Origin: Actinoallomurus purpureus
GTDB lineage: Bacteria; Actinomycetota; Actinomycetes; Streptosporangiales; Streptosporangiaceae
Direction: 5' to 3'
Length of the DNA: 64,000 nt
Assembly: GCF_024055795.1 (NCBI RefSeq)
Contig: NZ_JAMXMY010000009.1
Location: 124,001 to 188,000, forward strand
How positions within the stretch are numbered: the stretch's first letter is position 1; the number at the start of each line of letters is the position of its first letter. Position numbers and translations under genes: made by a program. Under the pieces are notes generated by a model. That model was not told the DNA's origin and did not search any database. It saw nothing but the letters and a program-made list of their open reading frames with translations. Positions 51,900 through 60,731 of the stretch are shown here, piece after piece.

Positions 51900-53537
51900 T
51901 CACGAACCATCGGGCGCCCCGGTCTCCATGAGCCGGCCTCCGGAGAGCCGGAGCCAGCGGTTCACCTTGATCTCGGCGAGGAACCGCTCGTCGTGGCTGA
52001 TCACCACGAACGCGCCTTCGTAGGCGCTGAGCGCGCTCTCCAACTGGCCGACGCTCACCAGATCGAGGTTGTTGGTCGGTTCGTCCAGGAGCAGGAGCTG
52101 TGGCGCCGGTTCGGCGTACAGGACGCAGGCGAGGGTGGCCCGCAGGCGCTCGCCGCCCGACAGCACGCCGACCGGAAGGTGGATCCGGGACCCTCGGAAG
52201 AGGAAGCGGGCGAGTAGGTTCATCCGCTGCGCCTCGGGCATTCCGGGCGCGAAGTCGGCCAGATTCTGTGCCACGGTGCGGTCGAGGTCGAGCAGGTCCA
52301 GCCGTTGGGACAGGTACGCGATCCGGCCGTCGAAGCGCTTGATCGCGGCGCCTTCCGGCTCGATCTCGCCGTTCACCACGCGGAGCAAAGTGGACTTGCC
52401 GGCGCCGTTGGGGCCGGTCAGCGCGGTCCGTTCGGGTCCCTGGATCGTCAGGACGGCCCCGTCCCCGGCGAAGACGGCCCGGTCGCCGTGGCGGACCTGG
52501 ATGCGTTCGCCGCGGAAGACCGTACGTCCGGCCGGGACGTTGGTGCCGGGCAGTTCCAGGGCGATCTTCTGCTCGTCGCGCAGAGCCCGGTCGGCCTTGT
52601 CGAGCCGGGCCTTGGCGTCGCTGACCCGTGCGGCGTGCGTCTGGCTCGCCTTGCCCGCAGACTCCTGGGCGCGCCGTTTCATGGTTCCGGCGAAGATCTT
52701 CGGCAGCCCCGCGCTGTCGAGGTTGCGTGCGGCGTTGCTCGCCCGCCGCTCGGCCCGCTCACGGGCCTGCTGCATCTCCCGCTTCTCCCGCCTGACCTGC
52801 TGCTCGGCGTTGCGGACGGTCTTTTCGGCGGCCTCTTGCTCGGCGCGTACGGCCTCCTGGTAGGCGGTGAAGTTTCCGCTGTAGGACCGGACCTCGCCCT
52901 GGTCGAGCTCGGCCATACGGTCCATGCGGTCGAGCAGCGCCCGGTCGTGGCTGACCAGCAGCAGGCAGCCGTTCCAGTCGTCGAGCACGCCGTAGAGCCT
53001 GTGGCGGGCGTCGAGGTCGAGGTTGTTGGTCGGTTCGTCCAGCAGCAGGACGTCGGGGCGTTTCAGCAACTGTCCGGCCAGGCCCAGGGAGACGACCTGG
53101 CCGCCGCTGAGCGTCTCCAGGCGCCGGGTGAGGGTGACGTCGCCGAGACCGAGCCGGTCGAGTTGGGCCGTGGTGCGCTCCTCGATGTCCCAGTCGTCGC
53201 CGATCGTGGTGAAGTGCTCCTCGCTGACGTCTCCGGACTCGACGGCGTCGATCGCCCTGATGATCGGGGCGATTCCCAGCACCTCGGCCACCGTCAGGTC
53301 GCCGGTGAGCGGCAGGCTCTGCGGAAGGTAGCCGAGCACGCCGTCGACGGAGACGGTCCCGCCGCTGGGCCGGTACTCACCCGCGATCAGCTTGAGCAGG
53401 GTGCTCTTACCGGCACCGTTCGGTGCGACCAGGCCCGTACGGCCTCCGCCGACCGCGCAGGACAGATCTTGAAAGACCGGCGTGTCGTCCGGCCAGGAGA
53501 AGGACAGGTTCGAGCAGACGATGAACGCATCGGACAT
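51900..53537 (-). CDS. ABC-F family ATPase (ribosome protection type)
   Basis: A 545-residue protein with two ABC ATPase domains and no membrane segments. Walker A motifs APNGAGKSTLL and GPNGAGKSTLL, signatures LSGGQVVSLGLAGQL and LSGGERLRATLACVL, and Walker B with LLLDEPTNNLDL in both domains. A charged linker (about residues 230-320, AEQEAAEKTVRNAEQQVRRE) is the P-site-tRNA-interaction region of ABC-F proteins. The ATG at 53537 follows GAGG. It resembles antibiotic-resistance ABC-F factors that dislodge drugs from the 50S subunit. It is adjacent to, but on the opposite strand from, the degenerate RiPP cluster. Confidence 0.88.
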   Translation of the reverse strand: MSDAFIVCSNLSFSWPDDTPVFQDLSCAVGGGRTGLVAPNGAGKSTLLKLIAGEYRPSGGTVSVDGVLGYLPQSLPLTGDLTVAEVLGIAPIIRAIDAVESGDVSEEHFTTIGDDWDIEERTTAQLDRLGLGDVTLTRRLETLSGGQVVSLGLAGQLLKRPDVLLLDEPTNNLDLDARHRLYGVLDDWNGCLLLVSHDRALLDRMDRMAELDQGEVRSYSGNFTAYQEAVRAEQEAAEKTVRNAEQQVRREKREMQQARERAERRASNAARNLDSAGLPKIFAGTMKRRAQESAGKASQTHAARVSDAKARLDKADRALRDEQKIALELPGTNVPAGRTVFRGERIQVRHGDRAVFAGDGAVLTIQGPERTALTGPNGAGKSTLLRVVNGEIEPEGAAIKRFDGRIAYLSQRLDLLDLDRTVAQNLADFAPGMPEAQRMNLLARFLFRGSRIHLPVGVLSGGERLRATLACVLYAEPAPQLLLLDEPTNNLDLVSVGQLESALSAYEGAFVVISHDERFLAEIKVNRWLRLSGGRLMETGAPDGS

Positions 53538-54406
53538 GGGGTGGTCCTCGGGAAATAACGCGAGCGCGCCCAAGGCGCCCGGCAGGGGTTCAAGGGACGG
53601 CGAAGAACGGCCACGGCGGCGTCTCGCCTGCCAGCGGCCGATTACCTCCAGGTATCACCCGGAGATGTCGTCGTCACCTGCCATGTCCGGCTCTCCCTTG
53701 TTCCCGAGATCGTCCGTTACGGTACCAGCAGCATGCACTCGCCCCGGGCGGAGCGGCCTGCGGACGACAAGGCCCGCCTCGCGGAGATCGCCACAGGGCT
53801 CGAGGAACTCGATCCTGAGGCGTTCAGGCATCCGCACTGCTGGTGGGCGATGGTGGTCGCCCGTCGCCGGCGGAAAGCGGGCGCTGTGGACGTGGGAGAG
53901 GTTGATGAGCAGGTACGGCAGGACGGCCATGCGCCCGCCGCGCGCCCGGGCCACGATCCCGTTCATCAACGACAGCGCCTGCTCGTAAGCGGCGGGCGAG
54001 CCGTCGTGGACGTAGCGTTCGTGCGCGTCCATGGCGCGGTCGCTGAGCCGCGCGGTGTGTTCGTCCAGCGGCCCGTTCACGCCTTCCACACCCACGGCCC
54101 GCGTCGGCCTCCCACCGATGCGGTGGGTTCCCGCCGACCGCCGCGGCTCCCGGCAGGTGCGGACGCCATCGCACACGGCTGGCATTTAGTTCGAACGTCC
54201 GAAAATCCCCCTCGGGTGCGACGGCCACCCCCGGAAAGTGAGCACCACGGTGAGGGCAGAGCGGAACGGGAAGACCGACGTGCGGTTCCGCCACCAGGGC
54301 GAATGCGTCACGCTCGACCTGGCCGACTGCGGGGACCGTACAGCGGCCGACGGGCCGACCGGTTCGCCGACGAGGTGGGCACTGTGGCCGACGCCCTCAG
54401 CAAGCG
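53538..54406. other. Stretch with decayed coding sequence, no assigned gene
   Basis: A minus-strand frame from 54185 to 53655 contains a segment with normal actinobacterial codon bias (GPLDEHTARLSDRAMDAHER, then YVHDGSPAAYEQALSLMNGI and YLLINLSHVHSARF, about 54085-53860), but both ends look like non-coding sequence. I do not recognise the family. Near 54240-54406 two plus-strand frames carry short protein-like pieces. The ABC-F upstream region (53538-53680) has hairpin potential that could serve attenuation. Confidence 0.35.
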
Positions 54407-54746
54407 GTGAGCAGTGACCCGGCGGTGCCCGCCGAGGCCATCGACTTCTATCTGCAGCCGAAGCCCGACGGTGTGGGAAAACGAGGTCACGGTGCGTTCC
54501 ACCCGCGCGGCGCGCATGTACGAGCCCGGGACCTGGATCACGAGAGTCTCACCCACGCCACTGCTCATGGTGGTCGCTCTCAACGACACGGTCACCGTGA
54601 CCGACCTGGCGCTCGCCGCCTACGAGCGTGCGCTGGAGCCTAAGCGGCCGCACCTGATCCCGGGCGGCCACTTCGACCCGTACACCACCCAGTTCGACCA
54701 GGCGAGCGCTGCCGCCCTCGCCTGGTTCCGCGAGCACCTTGCCTGA
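54407..54746 (+). pseudogene. Alpha/beta hydrolase C-terminal remnant, frameshifted
   Basis: The first frame reads PAVPAEAIDFYLQPKPDG (54420-54475); the next frame continues NEVTVRSTRAARMYEPGTWI, then TPLLMVVALNDTVTVTDLAL and LIPGGHFDPYTTQFD to a stop at 54746. This is the C-terminal third of an alpha/beta hydrolase with the late acidic (LND) and His (GGHF) catalytic positions. The N-terminal part with the nucleophile is missing and a frameshift lies near 54478. Confidence 0.65.
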
Positions 54747-54799
54747 CGAGCGAACCCGCCCCCACGGGCCGCATCGCCGACACGACCGAAGGAAGAACC

Positions 54800-55276
54800 A
54801 TGCCCCACCTCACCTACTCCATCGACGATGGCCTCGCCATGCTGGTCCTGAACAACCCCCCGCAGAACCGCATCGATCCGCAGATGGCCACCGAATTCGC
54901 CCAGGCCTTGGAGGCGATCGGACGCAGCAGCGCGCGAGCCGTTCTGGTGCGCTCCGAAGGTCCGGACTTCAGCTTCGGCGGTGACGTCGTCGACTGGCCG
55001 GACGCGGACGTGCGGGGACTGCGAACCCTCTTCGAGCGCTACATGCAGGTCTTCAATCAGCTTGAGCGGCTGCCGCTGCCGGTGATCGCTGCCGTGCACG
55101 GACTGTGCTTCGGCGGCGGTCTGGAACTCGCGTTCCGCGCCGACAATGCCTTGCTGGAAGAAGCGACAGCCTTCGCCCGCAAGACCGCCAAGGGGCCGAC
55201 TCGCGCGTACGCCGCACACAAGGCCCTGCTGCGCCGCCGGACGCGCCTGCTTCCGTTGCCGAGGTTACGGTGGTGA
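54800..55276 (+). pseudogene. Enoyl-CoA hydratase/isomerase with internal deletion and lost C terminus
   Basis: It starts well (MPHLTYSIDDGLAMLVLNNP) with GAAGGAAGAACC before the ATG, and retains GPDFSFGGDVVDW and VHGLCFGGGLELAFRAD, the oxyanion-hole region. ELAFRAD is then joined in frame to LLEEATAFARKTAKGPTRAY, skipping about 70 residues that normally carry the second catalytic glutamate. The end reads into unrelated RRRTRLLPLP. It is about 158 residues versus about 260 expected. Confidence 0.7.
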
Positions 55277-55320
55277 ACAGGAAGGTGGGACACCGGAAAT
55301 TGGTCTCGCCCGACACTTCT

Positions 55321-55719
55321 GTGACGGAGGTGACGCGATTGGGGGGCCAGGAGACCCGGGCGGCGCTGGATCGGCACTGGGCGGCGTCCGCTGCTGGAGA
55401 CCAAGACGCCGAGCACGAGATCTATCACGACGATGTCGTGGTCGACTATCCACAGTCGGGTGAGCGCATCCATGGCCGCCGAAACTTGCAGGCGCTCCGC
55501 TCGCACCATCCGGCCAAGCTCGACTTCACCATCCGCCGCATTCTCGGTGTCGGTGATCTTTGGATCACCGAATATGTGATCGACTACGACGGAAAACCGG
55601 CATTCACCGTCAGCATCATGGAGTTCCGCGACGGCAAGGTCGCCCGCGAGATCCAGTACTTCGCGGATCCGTTCGCCCCGCCGGCTTGGCGCGCCCAATG
55701 GGTCGAGCCGGTGCCCTGA
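55321..55719 (+). CDS. NTF2-like / SnoaL-like domain protein
   Basis: About 132 residues of the nuclear transport factor 2 fold: ALDRHWAASAAGDQDAEHEI, YHDDVVVDYPQSGERIHGR, the LGVGDLWITEYVIDYDGKP strands and FRDGKVAREIQYFADPFAPP. SnoaL-like proteins are small cyclases, isomerases or binding proteins; the substrate is unknown. The start is uncertain: GTG codons at 55273, 55321 and 55330 are in frame and no ATG is available. It lies just beyond the truncated enoyl-CoA hydratase. Confidence 0.7.
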   Translation: MTEVTRLGGQETRAALDRHWAASAAGDQDAEHEIYHDDVVVDYPQSGERIHGRRNLQALRSHHPAKLDFTIRRILGVGDLWITEYVIDYDGKPAFTVSIMEFRDGKVAREIQYFADPFAPPAWRAQWVEPVP

Positions 55720-55880
55720 CGGCGGATCCGTCTTGTCGGCAGCCGGTTTCAGGGCAGGCCGCCTGGCCGCCGAAAGCTGCCAGGCGGCCCGGCCAACTCG
55801 GCAGGACACCTTGACCGGCGGAGCCCAAGAGTCCGGCCCGCCACTGTGGATTCTGATTTTGCCTCTCGTACACCACGCCC

Positions 55881-56099
55881 ATGGACGCAACCCGCGAAGA
55901 GCCCCGACGCGTCCGACGAAGCTGGGGGCGTCCGTTCAGGCGCTGGAGCATCCGCAAACTCGCCGACTACCTAGGCAGCGGCGCCGCCCGGCGAGTGCGG
56001 ATCGGCCGGGAACGGCTCCGGCAGATCGTGCATGAACGCCGGGTCACCTTCGAGCGCGCCCGCACATTGGCTAACCGCTATCCATTAGCTAGCAGTTAG
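55881..56099 (+). pseudogene. IS630-type transposase fragment (helix-turn-helix part)
   Basis: A 72-codon frame containing RRWSIRKLADYLGSG and VRIGRERLRQIVHERRVTFE, matching the second winged-helix segment of IS630 family transposases (the usual continuation is RTRTWK). The catalytic DDE domain is missing. It abuts the promoter region of the next operon. Confidence 0.65.
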
Positions 56100-56118
56100 G
56101 TACTAGGCTGCCCGCACG

Positions 56119-57816
56119 ATGAACGACACCGCCGCTCGTACGACGGGGCACGACACGCCCCCGCTTACGGCTCATTCCCCCCGACGCCGCCTTGGTGCCG
56201 CACTCGCCGTCCTGCTGAGCGCCATGGCCCTGCTGTTCGCCATGAGCCCCCTGGCCGAGGCGGACTCCACCGCCGGCGGCGACGTGCAGGTCGCCCAGAC
56301 GCTCGGCGACTGGGAGCTGACCGTCATCCTGCGCCGGGTCACCGGTGTGCCCGGACCTCTGCATGTGGACGTGATCACCCACACGGGCACGTCCGTCGGC
56401 CGCCTCAAGCTGACGGTGGTACCCACCGGGGTCTCCACGTCCGCGTCCGCCGCCTCGGCGTCGGGCACGGACGTCGACACCGCCGTGGTCACGTTGGGTA
56501 GCCGACCGGGGTCCTACCCCGGTGTGCTGGACGTCACCCAGGGCGGCCCGTGGGAGCTGTCACTCAGCGCCGGGAAGAGGACCGCGACGATTCCCTTCGT
56601 CGTGTCGAAGCAGACTGCCTCGCCGGCGGAGACCGCTGTCTACGTGGGCTTCAGCGGCGCCGGGGTCCTCCTCCTCGGCACCGTCCTGGTCGGCGTACGC
56701 GCGCGGCGCGGCTGGTGGACGCTGGTGCCGGCCGGCGGGATGGTCGCCTGTCTGGCCGTGGCGGTCACCGGCGCGCTGCTGTCGTCCCAGCTGCCGCTGC
56801 CGCCGTCGCAGGGTGGCCAGGTCGACGCCACCATCGACGGTGTCGGTGATCCCTACGCCTACGTCGGGCAGCGGACCAGCGACTACTCGCGCCCGCCGGC
56901 CACGCTGCTGCTGTCGTCATCCACGGTTCGCGCGGGCAAGGTCGACGATCTGCGGCTGACCCTGTCCGACGCGTCCACCGGCCTGCCCGTGGACGACGTC
57001 GTCGCCCACGACGGGGCGCTGCTGCACCTGTTGGTCATCGGCCCCTCGGGACAGCTGTGGCACCTGCACCCTGTAAGGACCAGCGCCGGCGAATTCGAGG
57101 TCGCGTTGTCCCTGCCCGAGGCCGGTCATTACGCGGTCTCCGCCGAGTTCGAACGCCGGGGTGGCGGCGTCCAGCAGCTTCGCTCCGCCACCGGCATCGA
57201 CGCGGTGTCCGTCTCCGGCGCCGCCGCGCGGACCACGTCCGGTGACGCTCCGACGCGCGCGGGGACCGGTTCGCAGACCGTGGCCGGCGTCCGGGTACGG
57301 CTGACGGCGTCCTCGACGGTGGCGGGCAAGGCCGCTGCCCTCACCGCCCGCGTGGGGGACACGGCGACCCTGCAGCCCTGGCTCGGCATGCTCGGACACC
57401 TGATCGTCGTCGGCCCGGTCTCGCCCGCGGCAGCGGTGGGGACGGCGACGCAGGGCGCCCCGGTGTGGGCCCACTCCCACTCCATGGGCGCGGTGTCGGA
57501 CGGCGACCACGACACGAGCGGCACCGACGACACGAGCGGCATGAAGGGGATGGCAGGCATGGGGAGGATGGAGACGTACTCGTCCTCGGCATCGCCCTCG
57601 TCCTCGGACATGAACTCGATGAGCGGTCTGACCTCCGTCAACGGCGACAGCACAGCCGACGAGACCGTCGCCGCCTACGGCCCCGACATCTCCTTCGTCT
57701 ACACCTTTCCGACCATCGGCTATTACCGGATCTGGATCCAGGCCGAGCGCGACAGCACCATCCTGACCATCCCCTACCTGCTCCACGTCACCGGCACTTC
57801 GGAGAAGACCCGATGA
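56119..57816 (+). CDS. Exported membrane protein with two copper-protein-like domains and a His/Met-rich segment
   Basis: 565 residues. A signal-type helix (LGAALAVLLSAMALLFAMSP), a beta domain, two transmembrane helices (about 176-228), then two related extracellular domains. The first has LLHLLVIGPSGQLWHLHPVR; the second has LGHLIVVGPV, AHSHSMG and FPTIGYYRIWIQAERDST. Between them runs a His/Met-rich stretch with HSHSMGAVSDGDHD and MKGMAGMGRM. The H-L-(I/V)-V ... H-x-H(P) ... FP..G.YR pattern resembles proteins in copper/heavy-metal gene sets. Metal handling is inferred. The ATG has no clear ribosome-binding site and may be leaderless. The stop overlaps the next gene's ATG. Confidence 0.65.
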   Translation: MNDTAARTTGHDTPPLTAHSPRRRLGAALAVLLSAMALLFAMSPLAEADSTAGGDVQVAQTLGDWELTVILRRVTGVPGPLHVDVITHTGTSVGRLKLTVVPTGVSTSASAASASGTDVDTAVVTLGSRPGSYPGVLDVTQGGPWELSLSAGKRTATIPFVVSKQTASPAETAVYVGFSGAGVLLLGTVLVGVRARRGWWTLVPAGGMVACLAVAVTGALLSSQLPLPPSQGGQVDATIDGVGDPYAYVGQRTSDYSRPPATLLLSSSTVRAGKVDDLRLTLSDASTGLPVDDVVAHDGALLHLLVIGPSGQLWHLHPVRTSAGEFEVALSLPEAGHYAVSAEFERRGGGVQQLRSATGIDAVSVSGAAARTTSGDAPTRAGTGSQTVAGVRVRLTASSTVAGKAAALTARVGDTATLQPWLGMLGHLIVVGPVSPAAAVGTATQGAPVWAHSHSMGAVSDGDHDTSGTDDTSGMKGMAGMGRMETYSSSASPSSSDMNSMSGLTSVNGDSTADETVAAYGPDISFVYTFPTIGYYRIWIQAERDSTILTIPYLLHVTGTSEKTR

Positions 57817-58289
57817 GCGGGCATACGTCGCCGGCCGGCCGGCGGTCCCTGGTAGCCGCGGTGGTCCTGGCGGCAGCCCTGCTCACCGCGCTGGCGATCC
57901 ATTCCCTGTGGGCGCCGTCGTCGGGCACGGCACAGTCCGCGTCCGACTACGCCCCGGAAGGCGCGGCGTCGCTCACTGGCGGCACCGCCCACGATGTGGT
58001 GATCCTGACGGTTTCCGCGCCCGTCACCGGCACCACCGCCGTCGACGTCCGGCTCGTACCGCGACACGGTGCCGCGACCAGCGGGTCATCACCGGTCGTC
58101 GCGGTCTCCGCGGTGCTGCCCACCGCGGGCCACGCGGTACCCGACTTCACCGCGGTACGGGCCTCGGACAACCGTTACCACGTTGCCGGCCTCCCGCTGA
58201 TGATGCCCGGTCGCTGGGAGTTCCTGGTCGTCGTCGATGGCAACGGCCGCCACGACCGGCTCGTCTTCCCGCTCACCATCTCCCGCTGA
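57813..58289 (+). CDS. Exported YtkA/FixH-like domain protein
   Basis: 158 residues: basic N terminus, one transmembrane or signal helix (SLVAAVVLAAALLTALAIHS), then a beta domain ending LPLMMPGRWEFLVVVDGNG and RHDRLVFPLTIS. The MMPGRWE motif is typical of YtkA-like/FixH domains found in copper-resistance and c-type-cytochrome gene sets. It overlaps the preceding gene (ATGA), so it is translationally coupled and functions with it. Confidence 0.65.
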   Translation: MSGHTSPAGRRSLVAAVVLAAALLTALAIHSLWAPSSGTAQSASDYAPEGAASLTGGTAHDVVILTVSAPVTGTTAVDVRLVPRHGAATSGSSPVVAVSAVLPTAGHAVPDFTAVRASDNRYHVAGLPLMMPGRWEFLVVVDGNGRHDRLVFPLTISR

Positions 58290-58346
58290 TCGCGCCGCGC
58301 CCTTCCGCGCGCCGTCTCCGTACGTCCATCCAGAAAGGTATGCCCG

Positions 58347-59528
58347 ATGGACTCCGTCCACGCGCCCACGCTGACCGGCCCAGGCCAACCGTCCCCGCCC
58401 GATCACCCGCCGCGGCCCCAGCCGGCCGGCGCGGCCGGCGCGTACACCGTGCTGGCCGGTACCCTGATGTCGCTGGTCGGCGTCAGCTGGGACGTGCAGT
58501 GGCACGTCGACGTCGGCCCGGACACCTTCTTCACCCTCTCCCACCTGATGCTGTATTGCGGCAGCGCCATCGCCGGTATCGCCAGCCTGGTGATGGTGCT
58601 GCGTGCCACCTTCGCGGGGCGGGTCGGACGTCCCGCCGACCCCACCGTCGGCGGCAGTCCGGTCCGGGTTTTCGGTGGCACGTTCACCGCGCCCCTGGGG
58701 TACCTCGTCGCCGGAACCGGCGCCGCGCTGTTCCTGCTGTACGGCCTGATGGACCTGTGGTGGCACTCCCTGTACGGCTTCGACGCCGTACTGAACTCCC
58801 CGCCGCACGTTGCCCTGTTCATCTCCATCAGCCTGACCATGGTCGGCAGCGTCATCGTCTTCGCCGCCGCCCGCGCACAGCGCTGGGGGCGGATCGGGCT
58901 CGTCGTCAGCATCCCCGTGCTGATCACGTTCACCCCCATCACCACCAACGCCTTCAACGGAGTGTCCCCGGCCATCGACCCCCAGCTCGCGGGCACCGTC
59001 CTCTTCGCCGTCTGCTTCATTCTCATGGGAGGGATCACCCTGCGGCGCCGGGGGGTGGCCCTGTCCATCGCGGCCGTCCTCGGCGTCATGCAGCTCTTTC
59101 TCTGGTGGTTCTCGCCGTGGGCCGCGAAGGCCTACGCAGCCCACGTCGGGCTGCCCCTGCGGGACAACCTCCGGCACATGCCCCCTCAACTCCCCTCCGG
59201 CATACCGATGTTCATGCTCGCCGCGGCCCTGGTGATCGAGGCGCTGCTCCGGCTGGGGCGCAGGCGCGGCTGGTCGGGCCGCTGGCTGCCCCAGCTCACC
59301 GGCGCCGTCGGCGGCGTGGTGCTGAGCTTCTCCATGCTTGTGCAGACGTCGATGCTTCGCGGAGGGGCGGGCGCAGGGCCGATGGGTCCGTCCACCACAT
59401 CCGCGACCACGGTGCTGACCGACGCGATCCTCGGGCTCGCGTTCGGTGCCCTGGCCGGCTACCTCGCCGCCCGCTTCGCCGTCCTGCTGCACCTCAACGC
59501 CCCCGCCACCGACCAGGAAGGCCGCTGA
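58347..59528 (+). CDS. Polytopic membrane protein with conserved-looking intramembrane histidines
   Basis: 393 residues with about eight to nine hydrophobic helices and a Pro-rich cytoplasmic N terminus. Histidines sit in or beside helices: H53 in WDVQWHVDVGPD, H66 in TLSHLMLYCG, H140 in MDLWWHSLYGFD and H154 in SPPHVALF. This arrangement would suit a metal or heme site in the membrane. I recognise no named family. The start has AGAAAGG eight bases upstream. It belongs to the 56119-60150 operon. Confidence 0.6.
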   Translation: MDSVHAPTLTGPGQPSPPDHPPRPQPAGAAGAYTVLAGTLMSLVGVSWDVQWHVDVGPDTFFTLSHLMLYCGSAIAGIASLVMVLRATFAGRVGRPADPTVGGSPVRVFGGTFTAPLGYLVAGTGAALFLLYGLMDLWWHSLYGFDAVLNSPPHVALFISISLTMVGSVIVFAAARAQRWGRIGLVVSIPVLITFTPITTNAFNGVSPAIDPQLAGTVLFAVCFILMGGITLRRRGVALSIAAVLGVMQLFLWWFSPWAAKAYAAHVGLPLRDNLRHMPPQLPSGIPMFMLAAALVIEALLRLGRRRGWSGRWLPQLTGAVGGVVLSFSMLVQTSMLRGGAGAGPMGPSTTSATTVLTDAILGLAFGALAGYLAARFAVLLHLNAPATDQEGR

Positions 59529-59532
59529 CCCG

Positions 59533-60150
59533 ATGCACCTCCGAACGCCGCTCCCGCCACGGCCGCGACCGGCCCGCACCACGCGCCGGCCGCTGAAGCA
59601 CCGCGCCCGCGTTCTGCTCCTCGCCCTGTGCACCATAGGCGCCACGATTCTGGTCTCGGCCCCATCCGCACAGGCATACGCGCCGGTCGAGATCGTCCAC
59701 ACCGAGCAGGTGCAGGTCGGCCCGTACCACCTGACCGTGGGCTTCTCCAAGTGGCCGCTGCGCGCCATGCAGTCGCTGGACTTCACCTTCGCCCCCGACG
59801 GAGGACTGACGGGCAAATCCGGCATCCTCAGCATGACCGGCCCCGGTATGCAGGGGGGAATGCACATGGGGGGCCCGCTGTCCCGCCATCCGCGCAAAAG
59901 GGACGTCTGGGGCCTGGACGTTCGGTCGTTGTCCACGGCCGGACAGTGGAGCTTCACCTTCACCATCAACGGTCCCCACGGCCAGGGAACGGGCACTCTC
60001 GACAACATCACCATCCTCGCCCAGCCCGGCCCACCGCTGGCACTGAGCTGGACCCTTTGCACCCTGCCCGTCATCGGACTGATCGCCTTCCTGGTCGTCG
60101 CCTGGCGACGTCACCGTCCTTCCCGCCATCTCACGGTGGTGGGCATCTGA
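59533..60150 (+). CDS. Exported, C-terminally anchored protein with Met/His-rich loop
   Basis: 205 residues: Arg-rich N terminus, signal helix (VLLLALCTIGATILVSAPSA), a beta domain (VQVGPYHLTVGFSKWPLRAM), a loop MTGPGMQGGMHMGGPLSRHP, and a C-terminal anchor (CTLPVIGLIAFLVVAWRRHR). The Met/His loop suggests copper binding, by inference. It starts four bases after the polytopic protein's stop and is the last gene of the four-gene operon. Confidence 0.65.
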   Translation: MHLRTPLPPRPRPARTTRRPLKHRARVLLLALCTIGATILVSAPSAQAYAPVEIVHTEQVQVGPYHLTVGFSKWPLRAMQSLDFTFAPDGGLTGKSGILSMTGPGMQGGMHMGGPLSRHPRKRDVWGLDVRSLSTAGQWSFTFTINGPHGQGTGTLDNITILAQPGPPLALSWTLCTLPVIGLIAFLVVAWRRHRPSRHLTVVGI

Positions 60151-60401
60151 GACACCAGACGGCTCACGCCTGGCAGTACTCCCGAGCCCAGCAACTCGTC
60201 ACCCCGCGCGGTGGCGAGATCGTGGTCGAGTACTTCGACATCGACAATCCCGCTGCGGCGGCCGTAGGCCAGCGACCTGTGAGCCTGCCCGTGGACGGAG
60301 AGTCGGTGACGAAACCTCCCGTTACTGTCCGTGCTCATGTAGATACCTGCTGTGATAGTGATGGGATCACACACTTCCGAGACACCCGAGAGGGGATCCC
60401 T
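60151..60401. other. Intergenic region with an inverted repeat
   Basis: No gene supported. TGTGAT (60351-60356) and ATCACA (60366-60371) form perfect arms around nine bases, 30 bases upstream of the small secreted protein gene. It could be the binding site of an unknown regulator or the end of a promoter hairpin. Confidence 0.4.
60351..60371. promoter_or_regulatory. TGTGAT-N9-ATCACA inverted repeat
   Basis: Perfect 6-base arms. The arms recall CRP half-sites, but the spacing (11 bases between TGTGA and TCACA) is wrong for CRP. It lies just upstream of the GTG at 60402 and may regulate that gene. Confidence 0.4.
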
Positions 60402-60731
60402 GTGATCAGGCGTCTTCCGCTTACCGGCCTGACGTTGGCCGCCGCCGTGGTGGCCGGTGCTGGCCCGGCCATCGCCAGCGCGGCTCAGCCCCCTGCCCCC
60501 GGTTACCGCTGCCACGTGCTGCACCCTCACGGAGACGGCGCCTGGATGGGACGCGGCAACTGCCTCCCGTTCCACGGCGCCCCGCACCGCGGCCCCATCT
60601 TCGGCACTTTCACCCTCACCGGCCATTCGCCTGAGGGAGCGGAGAAGACCGTGACCTGCCGGGCGCACGAGGGGCAGCACTCCGGCTTCGCCGAGGTCCC
60701 GGTCTGGGTCCGCGGCTTCCGCTGCGACTAG
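60402..60731 (+). CDS. Small secreted cysteine-containing protein
   Basis: 109 residues: signal peptide VIRRLPLTGLTLAAAVVAGA ending near ASAAQ, then a mature domain with four Cys (YRCHV, RGNCLP, VTCRAH, RGFRCD), probably two disulfides, and several His (CHVLHPHGDG, GAPHRGP). GTG at 60402 follows GAGAGGGG at a good distance. The family is unknown. It lies downstream of the His/Met-rich operon in the same direction and might be linked to it. Confidence 0.65.
   Translation: MIRRLPLTGLTLAAAVVAGAGPAIASAAQPPAPGYRCHVLHPHGDGAWMGRGNCLPFHGAPHRGPIFGTFTLTGHSPEGAEKTVTCRAHEGQHSGFAEVPVWVRGFRCD

Noticed and set aside
52305..53558. 417-codon plus-strand frame opposite the ABC-F gene
   Set aside because: Shadow of the ABC-F gene, which has clear Walker and signature motifs on the minus strand.
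60351..60371. CRP binding site
   Set aside because: Arms resemble TGTGA/TCACA but the 11-base spacing is not that of CRP sites.
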